From assembly GCA_964036295.1 (NCBI GenBank), contig OZ038463.1:36707678-36771677 (forward strand): 64,000 bases of DNA, read 5' to 3'. The notes under the pieces are model-generated. The model searched no databases and had not been told where the DNA came from. It saw only the letters and a program-made list of their open reading frames with translations. Origin of the DNA: Plumapathes pennacea (taxonomy: Eukaryota > Cnidaria > Anthozoa > Antipatharia > Myriopathidae). Shown here piece after piece: positions 10,793 to 22,680 of this stretch. Each line of letters opens with the position of its first letter. Positions within the stretch are counted from its first letter, which is position 1. A program made the position numbers and the translations under genes.

Positions 10793-13700
10793 ACCCACGC
10801 GTCGTGAGAAATTAGAGCAAATTAGAGCAAATCATGCACTAATTAAAACATCACACCTTTCGAGAAAAGGAGCCAAATTTAAGCTCCTATATCTTGCCAA
10901 CGGATGACGACAGATAAAGCAAATGTATTGCAAAAAGTCTTGTTATACTCCAAGGAAGATTTCCTGAAAGTTTCAAGAGTTTTCAATTTTTGGCCAAAAT
11001 CGGCAAAAAACCCTGTGCTATAGCCTTAGTATTTTGTCAAAATCCGGTCATTTTTCGACCATCTCAGAATCGCATGAAACTTTCAGGAAACGTTCCTGGG
11101 ACTATGCCGACGGTTATTGCATAGTTTTTGTAAACTTTAAGCCCGCCCGTCGTGAGAAATTAGAGCAAATTAGAGCAAATCATGCACTAATTAAAACATC
11201 ACACCTTTGGAGGAAAGGAGCCAAATTCAAGCTGCTATATCTCGCCAACGTATGAAGATAGATAAAGCAAATGTATTACAAAAAGTCTTCTTATACTCCA
11301 AGGAAGATTTCCTGAAAGTTTCAAGAGTTTTCAATTTTTGGCCAAATCGGCAAAAAACCCTGTGCTATAGCCTTAGTATTTTGTCAAAATTCCAAGATTT
11401 TTCGACCATCTCAGAATCGCATGAAACTTTCAGGAAACGTTCCTGGGACTATGCCGACGGTTTTTGCATAGTTTCTGTAAACTTTTAGGCCGCGCGTCGT
11501 GAGAAATTACAGCAAATTACAGCAAATCATGCACTAATTCATTCATCACACCTCTCGAGTTAAGCTGCTATATCTCGCCAACGGATGAAAATAGATAAGG
11601 AAGATGTATTGCAAAAAGTCTTGTAATAGTCCAGAGAAGGTTTCCTGAAAGTTTCAAGAGTTTTCAATTTTTGGCCAAATCGGCAAAAAACCCTGTGCTA
11701 TAGCCTTAGTATTTTGTCAAAATTCCAAGATTTTTCGACCATCTCCGAATCGCATGAAACTTTCAGGAAACGTTCCTGGGACTATGCCGACGGTTTTTGC
11801 ATAGTTTCTGTAAACTTTTAGGCCGCGCGTCGTGAGAAATTAAAGCAAATTACAGCAAATCATGCACTAATTCATTTATCACACCTCTCGAGTTAAGCTG
11901 CTATATCTCGCCAACGGATGAAGATAGATAAGGAAGATGTATTGCAAAAAGTCTTGTAATAGTCCAGAGAAGGTTTCCTGAAAGTTTCAAGTGTTTTCAA
12001 TTTTTGGCCAAATCGGCAAAAAACCCTGTGCTATAGCCTTAGTATTTTGTCAAAATTCCAAGATTTTTCGACCATCTCAGAATCGCATGAAACTTTCAGG
12101 AAACGTTCCTGGGACTATGCCGACGGTTTTTGCATAGTTTCTGTAAACGTTTAGGCCGCGCGTCGTGAGAAATTACAGCAAATTACAGCAAATCATGCAC
12201 TAATTCATTCATCACACCTCTCGAGTTAAGATGCTATATCTCGCCAACGGATGAATATAGATAAGGAAGATGTATTGCAAAAAGTCTTGTAATAGTCCAG
12301 AGAAGGTTTCCTGAAAGTTTCAAGAGTTTTCAATTTTTGGCCAAAATCGGCAAAAAACCCTGTGCTATAGCCTTAGTATTTTGTCAAAATTCCAAGATTT
12401 TTCGACTATCTCAGAATCGCATGAAACTTTCAGGAAACGTTCCTGGGACTATGCCGACGGTTTCTGCATAGTTTTTGTAAACTTTTAGGCCGCGCGTCGT
12501 GAGAAATTACAGCAAATTACAGCAAATCATGCACTAATTCATTCATCACACCTCTCGAGTTTTAAGCTGCTATATCTCGCCAACGGATGAAGATAGATAA
12601 GGAAGATGTATTGCAAAAAGTCTTGTAATAGTCCAGAGAAGGTTTCCTGAAAGTTTCAAGAGTTTTCAATTTTTGGCCAAAATCGGCAAAAAACCCTGTG
12701 CTATAGCCTTAGTATTTTGTCAAAATTCCAAGATTTTTCGACCATCTCAGAATCGCATGAAACTTTCAGGAAACGTTCCTGGGACTATGCCGACGGTTTC
12801 TGCATAGTTTTTGTAAACTTTTAGGCCACGCGTCGTGAGAAATTAGAGCAAATTACAGCACATCATGCACTAATTCATTCATCACACCTCTCGAGTTAAG
12901 CTGTTATATCTCGCCAGCGGATGAAAATAGATAAGGAAGATGTATTACAAAAAGTCTTGTAATAGTCCAGAGAAGGTTTCCTGAAAGTTTCAAGAGTTTT
13001 CAATTTTTGGCCAAAATCGGCAAAAAACCCTGTGCTATAGCCTTAGTATGTTGTCAAAATTCCAAGATTTTTCGACCATATCAGAATCGCATGAAACTTT
13101 CAGGAAACGTTCCTGGGACTATGCCGACGGTTTCTGCATAGTTTGTGTAAACTTTTAGGCCGCGCGTCGTGAGAAATTACAGCAAATTACAGCAAATCAT
13201 GCACTAATTCATTCATCACACCTCTCGAGTTAAGATGCTATATCTCGCCAACGGATGAATATAGATAAGGAAGATGTATTGCAAAAAGTCTTGTAATAGT
13301 CCAGAGAAGGTTTCCTGAAAGTTTCAAGAGTTTTCAATTTTTGGCCAAAATCGGCAAAAAACCCTGTGCTATAGCCTTAGTATTTTGTCAAAATTCCAAG
13401 ATTTTTCGACTATCTCAGAATCGCATGAAACTTTCAGGAAACGTTCCTGGGACTATGCCGACGGTTTCTGCATAGTTTTTGTAAACTTTTAGGCCGCGCG
13501 TCGTGAGAAATTACAGCAAATTACAGCAAATCATGCACTAATTCATTCATCACACCTCTCGAGTTTTAAGCTGCTATATCTCGCCAACGGATGAAGATAG
13601 ATAAGGAAGATGTATTGCAAAAAGTCTTGTAATAGTCCAGAGAAGGTTTCCTGAAAGTTTCAAGAGTTTTCAATTTTTGGCCAAAATCGGCAAAAAACCC

Positions 13701-16700
13701 TGTGCTATAGCCTTAGTATTTTGTCAAAATTCCAAGATTTTTCGACCATCTCAGAATCGCATGAAACTTTCAGGAAACGTTCCTGGGACTATGCCGACGG
13801 TTTCTGCATAGTTTTTGTAAACTTTTAGGCCACGCGTCGTGAGAAATTAGAGCAAATTACAGCACATCATGCACTAATTCATTCATCACACCTCTCGAGT
13901 TAAGCTGTTATATCTCGCCAGCGGATGAAAATAGATAAGGAAGATGTATTACAAAAAGTCTTGTAATAGTCCAGAGAAGGTTTCCTGAAAGTTTCAAGAG
14001 TTTTCAATTTTTGGCCAAAATCGGCAAAAAACCCTGTGCTATAGCCTTAGTATGTTGTCAAAATTCCAAGATTTTTCGACCATATCAGAATCGCATGAAA
14101 CTTTCAGGAAACGTTCCTGGGACTATGCCGACGGTTTCTGCATAGTTTGTGTAAACTTTTAGGCCGCGCGTCGTGAGAAATTAGAGCAAATTACAGCACA
14201 TCATGCACTAATTCATTCATCACACCTCTCGAGTTAAGCTGTTATATCTCGCCAGCGGATGAAAATAGATAAGGAAGATGTATTACAAAAAGTCTTGCAA
14301 TAGTCCAGAGAAGGTTTCCTGAAAGTTTCAAGAGTTTTCAGTTTTTGGCCAAAATCGGCAAAAATCCCTGTGCTATAGCCTTAGTATTTTGTCAAAATTC
14401 CAAGATTTTTCGACCATCTCAGAATCGCATGAAACTTTCAGGAAACGTTCCTGGGACTATGCCGACGGTTTCTGCATAGTTTTTGTAAACTTTTAGGCCG
14501 CGCGTCGTGAGAAATTACAGCAAATTACAGCAAATCATGCACTAATTCATTCATCACACCTCTCGAGTTAAGCTGCTATATCTCGCCAACGGATGAAGAT
14601 AGATAAGGAAGATGTATTGCAAAAAGTCTTGTAATAGTCCAGAGAAGGTTTCCTGAAAGTTTCAAGAGTTTTCAATTTTTGGCCAAATCGGCAAAAAACC
14701 CTGTGCTATAGCCTTAGTATTTTGTCAAAATTCCAAGATTTTTCGACCATCTCCGAATCGCATGAAACTTTCAGGAAACGTTCCTGGGACTATGCCGACG
14801 GTTTTTGCATAGTTTCTGTAAACTTTTAGGCCGCGCGTCGTGAGAAATTAAAGCAAATTACAGCAAATCATGCACTAATTCATTTATCACACCTCTCGAG
14901 TTAAGCTGCTATATCTCGCCAACGGATGAAGATAGATAAGGAAGATGTATTGCAAAAAGTCTTGTAATAGTCCAGAGAAGGTTTCCTGAAAGTTTCAAGT
15001 GTTTTCAATTTTTGGCCAAATCGGCAAAAAACCCTGTGCTATAGCCTTAGTATTTTGTCAAAATTCCAAGATTTTTCGACCATCTCAGAATCGCATGAAA
15101 CTTTCAGGAAACGTTCCTGGGACTATGCCGACGGTTTTTGCATAGTTTCTGTAAACGTTTAGGCCGCGCGTCGTGAGAAATTACAGCAAATTACAGCAAA
15201 TCATGCACTAATTCATTCATCACACCTCTCGAGTTAAGATGCTATATCTCGCCAACGGATGAAGATAGATAAGGAAGATGTATTGCAAAAAGTCTTGTAA
15301 TAGTCCAGAGAAGGTTTCCTGAAAATTTCAAGAGTTTTCAATTTTTGGCCAAAATCGGCAAAAAACCCTGTGCTATAGCCTTAGTATTTTGTCAAAATTC
15401 CAAGATTTTTCGACTATCTCAGAATCGCATGAAACTTTCAGGAAACGTTCCTGGGACTATGCCGACGGTTTCTGCATAGTTTTTGTAAACTTTTAGGCCG
15501 CGCGTCGTGAGAAATTACAGCAAATTACAGCAAATCATGCACTAATTCATTCATCACACCTCTCGAGTTTTAAGCTGCTATATCTCGCCAACGGATGAAG
15601 ATAGATAAGGAAGATGTATTGCAAAAAGTCTTGTAATAGTCCAGAGAAGGTTTCCTGAAAGTTTCAAGAGTTTTCAATTTTTGGCCAAAATCGGCAAAAA
15701 ACCCTGTGCTATAGCCTTAGTATTTTGTCAAAATTCCAAGATTTTTCGACCATCTCAGAATCGCATGAAACTTTCAGGAAACGTTCCTGGGACTATGCCG
15801 ACGGTTTCTGCATAGTTTTTGTAAACTTTTAGGCCACGCGTCGTGAGAAATTAGAGCAAATTACAGCACATCATGCACTAATTCATTCATCACACCTCTC
15901 GAGTTAAGCTGTTATATCTCGCCAGCGGATGAAAATAGATAAGGAAGATGTATTACAAAAAGTCTTGTAATAGTCCAGAGAAGGTTTCCTGAAAGTTTCA
16001 AGAGTTTTCAATTTTTGGCCAAAATCGGCAAAAAACCCTGTGCTATAGCCTTAGTATGTTGTCAAAATTCCAAGATTTTTCGACCATATCAGAATCGCAT
16101 GAAACTTTCAGGAAACGTTCCTGGGACTATGCCGACGGTTTCTGCATAGTTTGTGTAAACTTTTAGGCCGCGCGTCGTGAGAAATTAGAGCAAATTACAG
16201 CACATCATGCACTAATTCATTCATCACACCTCTCGAGTTAAGCTGTTATATCTCGCCAGCGGATGAAAATAGATAAGGAAGATGTATTACAAAAAGTCTT
16301 GCAATAGTCCAGAGAAGGTTTCCTGAAAGTTTCAAGAGTTTTCAGTTTTTGGCCAAAATCGGCAAAAATCCCTGTGCTATAGCCTTAGTATTTTGTCAAA
16401 ATTCCAAGATTTTTCGACCATCTCAGAATCGCATGAAACTTTCAGGAAACGTTCCTGGGACTATGCCGACGGTTTCTGCATAGTTTTTGTAAACTTTTAG
16501 GCCGCGCGTCGTGAGAAATTACAGCAAATTACAGCAAATCATGCACTAATTCATTCATCACACCTCTCGAGTTAAGCTGCTATATCTCGCCAACGGATGA
16601 AGATAGATAAGGAAGATGTATTGCAAAAAGTCTTGTAATAGTCCAGAGAAGGTTTCCTGAAAATTTCAAGAGTTTTCAATTTTTGGCCAAAATCGGCAAA

Positions 16701-19700
16701 AAAAACCCTGTGCTATAGCCTTAGTATTTTGTCAAAATTCCAAGATTTTTCGACCATCTCAGAATCGCATGAAACTTTCAGGCAACGTTCCTGGGACTAT
16801 GCCGACGGTTTCTGCATAGTTTTTGTAAACTTTTAGGCCGCGCGTCGTGAGAAATTACAGCAAATTACAGCAAATCATGCACTAATTCATTCATCACACC
16901 TCTCGAGTTAAGCTGCTATATCTCGCCAACGGATGAAGATAGATAAGGAAGATGTATTGCAAAAAGTCTTGTAATAGTCCAGAGAAGGTTTCCTGAAAAT
17001 TTCAAGAGTTTTCAATTTTTGGCCAAAATCGGCAAAAAAAACCCTGTGCTATAGCCTTAGTATTTTGTCAAAATTCCAAGATTTTTCGACCATCTCAGAA
17101 TCGCATGAAACTTTCAGGCAACGTTCCTGGGACTATGCCGACGGTTTCTGCATAGTTTTTGTAAACTTTTAGGCCGCGCGTCGTGAGAAATTACAGCAAA
17201 TTACAGCAAATCATGCACTAATTCATTCATCACACCTCTCGAGTTAAGCTGTTATATCTCGCCAGCGGATGAAAATAGATAAGGAAGATGTATTACAAAA
17301 AGTCTTGTAATAGTCCAGAGAAGGTTTCCTGAAAGTTTCAAGAGTTTTCAGTTTTTGGCCAAAATCGGCAAAAATCCCTGTGCTATAGCCTTAGTATTTT
17401 GTCAAAATTCCAAGATTTTTCGACCATCTCAGAATCGCATGAAACTTTCAGGCAACGTTCCTGGGACTATGCCGACGGTTTCTGCATAGTTTTTGTAAAC
17501 TTTTAGGCCGCGCGTCGTGAGAAATTACAGCAAATTACAGCAAATCATGCACTAATTCATTCATCACACCTCTCGAGTTAAGCTGCTATATCTCGCCAAC
17601 GGATGAAGATAGATAAGGAAGATGTATTGCAAAAAGTCTTGTAATAGTCCAGAGAAGGTTTCCTGAAAGTTTCAAGAGTTTTCAATTTTTGGCCAAAATC
17701 GGCAAAAAACCCTGTGCTATAGCCTTAGTATTTTGTCAAAATTCCAAGATTTTTCGACCATCTCAGAATCGCATGAAACTTTCAGGCAACGTTCCTGGGA
17801 CTATGCCGACGGTTTCTGCATAGTTTTTGTAAACTTTTAGGCCGCGCGTCGTGAGAAATTAGAGCAAATTACAGCACATCATGCACTAATTCATTCATCA
17901 CACCTCTCGAGTTAAGCTGTTATATCTCGCCAGCGGATGAAAATAGATAAGGAAGATGTATTACAAAAAGTCTTGTAATAGTCCAGAGAAGGTTTCCTGA
18001 AAGTTTCAAGAGTTTTCAATTTTTGGCCAAAATCGGCAAAAAACCCTGTGCTATAGCCTTAGTATGTTGTCAAAATTCCAAGATTTTTCGACCATATCAG
18101 AATCGCATGAAACTTTCAGGAAACGTTCCTGGGACTATGCCGACGGTTTCTGCATAGTTTGTGTAAACTTTTAGGCCGCGCGTCGTGAGAAATTAGAGCA
18201 AATTACAGCACATCATGCACTAATTCATTCATCACACCTCTCGAGTTAAGCTGTTATATCTCGCCAGCGGATGAAAATAGATAAGGAAGATGTATTACAA
18301 AAAGTCTTGCAATAGTCCAGAGAAGGTTTCCTGAAAGTTTCAAGAGTTTTCAGTTTTTGGCCAAAATCGGCAAAAATCCCTGTGCTATAGCCTTAGTATT
18401 TTGTCAAAATTCCAAGATTTTTCGACCATCTCAGAATCGCATGAAACTTTCAGGAAACGTTCCTGGGACTATGCCGACAGTTTCTGCATAGTTTGTGTAA
18501 ACTTTTAGGCCGCGCGTCGTGAGAAATTACAGCAAATTACAGCAAATCATGCACTAATTCATTCATCACACCTCTCGAGTTAAGCTGCTATATCTCGCCA
18601 ACGGATGAAGATAGATAAGGAAGATGTATTGCAAAAAGTCTTGTAATAGTCCAGAGAAGGTTTCCTGAAAGTTTCAAGAGTTTTCAATTTTTGGCCAAAA
18701 TCGGCAAAAAAAACCCTGTGCTATAGCCTTAGTATTTTGTCAAAATTCCAAGATTTTTCGACCATCTCAGAATCGCATGAAACTTTCAGGCAACGTTCCT
18801 GGGACTATGCCGACGGTTTCTGCATAGTTTTTGTAAACTTTTAGGCCGCGCGTCGTGAGAAATTAAAGCAAATTACAGCAAATCATGCACTAATTCATTC
18901 ATCACACCTCTCGAGTTAAGCTGTTATATCTCGCCAGCGGATGAAAATAGATAAGGAAGATGTATTACAAAAAGTCTTGTAATAGTCCAGAGAAGGTTTC
19001 CTGAAAGTTTCAAGAGTTTTCAGTTTTTGGCCAAAATCGGCAAAAATCCCTGTGCTATAGCCTTAGTATTTTGTCAAAATTCCAAGATTTTTCGACCATC
19101 TCAGAATCGCATGAAACTTTCAGGCAACGTTCCTGGGACTATGCCGACGGTTTCTGCATAGTTTTTGTAAACTTTTAGGCCGCGCGTCGTGAGAAATTAC
19201 AGCAAATTACAGCAAATCATGCACAAATTCATTCATCACACCTCTCGAGTTAAGCTGCTATATCTCGCCAACGGATGAAGATAGATAATGAAGATGTATT
19301 GCAAAAAGTCTTGTAATAGTCCAGAGAAGGTTTCCTGAAAGTTTCAAGAGTTTTCAATTTTTGGCCAAAATCGGCAAAAAACCCTGTGCTATAGCCTTAG
19401 TATTTTGTCAAAATTCCAAGATTTTTCGACCATCTCAGAATCGCATGAAACTTTCAGGCAACGTTCCTGGGACTATGCCGACGGTTTCTGCATAGTTTTT
19501 GTAAACTTTTAGGCCGCGCGTCGTGAGAAATTACAGCAAATTACAGCAAATCATGTACTAATTCATTCATCACACCTCTCGAGTTAAGCTGCTATATCTC
19601 GCCAACGGATGAAGATAGATAAGGAAGATGTATTGCAAAAAGTCTTGTAATAGTCCAGAGAAGGTTTCCTGAAAGTTTCAAGAGTTTTCAATTTTTGGCC

Positions 19701-22046
19701 AAAATCGGCAAAAAACCCTGTGCTATAGCCTTAGTATTTTGTCAAAATTCCAAGATTTTTCGATCATCTCCGAATCGCATGAAACTTTCAGGCAACGTTC
19801 CTGGGACTATGCCGACGGTTTCTGCATAGTTTTTGTAAACTTTTAGGCCGCGCGTCGTGAGAAATTAGAGCAAATTACAGCAAATCATGCACTAATTCAT
19901 TCATCACACCTCTCGAGTTAAGCTGCTATATCTCGCCAGCGGATGAAAATAGATAAGGAAGATGTATTACAAAAAGTCTTGTAATAGTCCAGAGAAGGTT
20001 TCCTGAAAGTTTCAAGAGTTTTCAATTTTTGGCCAAAATCGGCAAAAAACCCTGTGCTATAGCCTTAGTATTTTGTCAAAATTCCAAGATTTTTCGACCA
20101 TCTCAGAATCGCATGAAACTTTCAGGCAACGTTCCTGGGACTATGCCGACGGTTTCTGCATAGTTTTTGTAAACTTTTAGGCCGCGCGTCGTGAGAAATT
20201 ACAGCAAATTACAGCAAATCATGCACTAATTCATTCATCACACCTCTCGAGTTAAGCTGCTATATCTCGCCAACGGATGAAGATAGATAAGGAAGATGTA
20301 TTGCAAAAAGTCTTGTAATAGTCCAGAGAAGGTTTCCTGAAAGTTTCAAGAGTTTTCAATTTTTGGCCAAAATCGGCAAAAAACCCTGTGCTATAGCCTT
20401 AGTATTTTGTCAAAATTCCAAGATTTTTCGACCATCTCAGAATCGCATGAAACTTTCAGGAAACGTTCCTGGGACTATGCCGACGGTTTCTGCATAGTTT
20501 TTGTAAACTTTTAGGCCGCGCGTCGTGAGAAATTACAGCAAATTACAGCACATCATGCACTAATTCATTCATCACACCTCTCGAGTTAAGCTGTTATATC
20601 TCGCCAGCGGATGAAAATAGATAAGGAAGATGTATTACAAAAAGTCTCGTAATAGTCCAGAGAAGGTTTCCTGAAAGTTTCAAGAGTTTTCAATTTTTGG
20701 CCAAAATCGGCAAAAAACCCTGTGCTATAGCCTTAGTATTTTGTCAAAATTCCAAGATTTTTCGACCATCTCAGAACCGCATGAAACTTTCAGGCAACGT
20801 TCCTGGGACTATGCCGACGGTTTCTGCATAGTTTTTGTAAACTTTTAGGCCGCGCGTCGTGAGAAATTACAGCAAATTACAGCACATCATGCACTAATTA
20901 ATTCATCACACCTCTCGAGTTAAGCTGCTATATCTCGCCAGCGGATGAAAATAGATAAGGAAGATGTATTACAAAAAGTCTTGTAATAGTCCAGAGAAGG
21001 TTTCCTGAAAGTTTCAAGAGTTTTCAATTTTTGGCCAAAATCGGCAAAAAACCCTGTGCTATAGCCTTAGTATTTTGTCAAAATTCCAAGATTTTTCGAC
21101 CATCTCAGAATCGCATGAAACTTTCAGGCAACGTTCCTGGGACTATGCCGACGGTTTCTGCATAGTTTTTGTAAACTTTTAGGCCGCGCGTCGTGAGAAA
21201 TTACAGCAAATTACAGCAAATCATGCACTAATTCATTCATCACACCTCTCGAGTTAAGCTGTTATATCTCGCCAGCGGATGAAAATAGATAAGGAAGATG
21301 TATTGCAAAAAGTCTTGTAATAGTCCAGAGAAGGTTTTCTGAAAGTTTCAAGAGTTTTCAGTTTTTGGCCAAAATCGGCAAAAATCCCTGTGCTATAGCC
21401 TTAGTATTTTGTCAAAATTCCAAGATTTTTCGACCATCTCAGAATCGCATGAAACTTTCAGGAAACGTTCCTGGGACTATGCCGACGGTTTTTGTATAGT
21501 TTTTGTAAACTTTTAGGCCGCGCGTCGTGAGAAATTAGAGCAAATTACAGCAAATCATGTACTAATTCATTCATCACACCTCTCGAGTTAAGCTGCTATA
21601 TCTCGCCAACGGATGAAGATAAGGAAGATGTATTGCGAAAAGTCTTGTAATAGTCCAGAGAAGCTTTCCTGAAAGTTTCAAGAGTTTTCAGTTTTTGGCC
21701 AAAATCGGCAAAAATCCCTGTGCTATAGCCTTAGTATTTTGTCAAAATTCCAAGATTTTTCGACCATCTCCGAATCGCATGAAACTTTCAGGCAACGTTC
21801 CTGGGACTATGCCGACGGTTTTTGCATAATTTTTGTAAACTTTTAGCCCGCGCTTCGTGAGAAATTAGAGCAAGTTAGAGCAAGTTATGCACTAATTAAA
21901 ACATCGCACCTTTTGAGCAAAGGAGCCAAATTTAAGCTGCTATATCTCGCCAACGGTTGAAGATAGATAAAGCAAATGTATTGCAAAAAGTCTTCTTATA
22001 CTCCAACGTTCCTGGGACTATGCCGACAGTTTTTGCATAGTTTTTG
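10793..22046. repeat. Tandem satellite array, about 334-bp monomer, about 33.5 copies
   Basis: The word GTCGTGAGAAATTA (or a one-base variant) occurs 34 times. Spacings are 348 and 347 at the left edge, then 333-336 throughout, and 330 before the last copy. The array spans about 11.25 kb. No reading frame of 60 residues or more lies inside its core (about 11.5-21.9 kb) on either strand, so it is not protein-coding. Each monomer contains an A/T-rich head (GAGAAATTACAGCAAATTAC), a TATATCTCGCCAACGG block, a TTTTTGGCCAAAATCGGC block and a TTCCTGGGACTATGCCGACG block. Copies are very alike, showing recent homogenisation. The last monomer jumps from ACTCCAA to CGTTCCTGGG (internal deletion). Function is unknown. 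Confidence 0.97.
12162..14169. repeat. Higher-order repeat: three-monomer unit of 1004 bp in tandem duplicate
   Basis: The units 12162-13165 and 13166-14169 agree at every diagnostic site checked. The first monomer has GATGCTATATC and GATGAATATAG, the second has CGAGTTTTAAGC, and the third has CCACGCGTCG, CAGCACATCATGC, TATGTTGTC, CATATCAG and AGTTTGTGTAAAC. A third copy of the unit, with small changes, is at 15170-16173. The monomer after the pair (14170-14503) recurs at 16174-16507 and, nearly, at 18182-18515. Confidence 0.85.
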
Positions 22047-22106
22047 CTACACTCCCGATTGCGGAAATTATTGTATGAATGTTATTAAAACAAAGCACTT
22101 CGACGA

Positions 22107-22205
22107 CCTTTCCTGCAGCAAGAAATGCACTTCAATGCAGGAAAAAGTAATGAACGGCCGGGCTGCGCCAGTTTTATTTTCTATCAGAGATCTACGTCTT
22201 AGGAA
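22107..22205. repeat. Right flanking repeat of the satellite array (hairpin CCTGCA...TGCAGG)
   Basis: Same hairpin and same following sequence (TTTATTTTC...CAGAGATCTACG) as 10013-10103, in direct orientation. Together the two copies bracket the minisatellite and the 334-bp array. From 22206 to 22291 nothing else was recognised. Confidence 0.75.
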
Positions 22206-22291
22206 GAACTATTCCAACTATTCCAACTGTTCATCCTACTCGACATACTCGAGACACTCTGGCTACAATCATGCAAAGTTATTTGTGAATA

Positions 22292-22443
22292 CAGTAGAAC
22301 CCCGCTATTTCGATCTCTCAAGGGAGGCGAGAAATAGTTTGAGATAGCGGGTTCTACCAAAGGAAATTTCTACGAAGTCATTTTCGAGGAACATCGGATT
22401 CTGTTCAAAATAGTGGGGAGTTGGAGATAGCGGGGTTGTACTG
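22292..22443. repeat. pogo/Tigger-like MITE, copy 2
   Basis: It starts CAGTAGAACCCCGCTAT and ends ATAGCGGGGTTGTACTG, with TA on both sides, the TA target-site duplication expected for the Tc1/mariner/pogo group. At 152 bp it has no transposase. It lies just beyond the 3' end of the viperin gene. Confidence 0.8.
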
Positions 22444-22680
22444 TAGTGCAGTTACATATACTTGTAACTAAGCCTTAAAAAGTTGCTGCAAGTCTGCGAT
22501 ATTGATTAGAAACTATATTAAGCAATCCCAGCTATATCTGCTACTTACTATTCCCCAACAAGTTATCGATAGTTTTGTATCGTTAATAACTATACATATT
22601 TTTTTCATTTGGAATATTGGCTTCTCGCGATATCAGATCTCAGTCTCCGTATTCTATTTACATCTAGTGCCAAGAGCAGT

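Noticed and set aside
11034..11488. Two reading frames (73 and 93 codons) at the left edge of the satellite
   Set aside because: They are made of repeat monomer sequence, end by chance, and do not recur as open frames in the other monomers.
10793..22046. Satellite as a hammerhead-ribozyme repeat or CRISPR-like array
   Set aside because: No CTGANGA...GAAA pattern exists in the monomer, and there is no repeat-spacer alternation; whole monomers are repeated.
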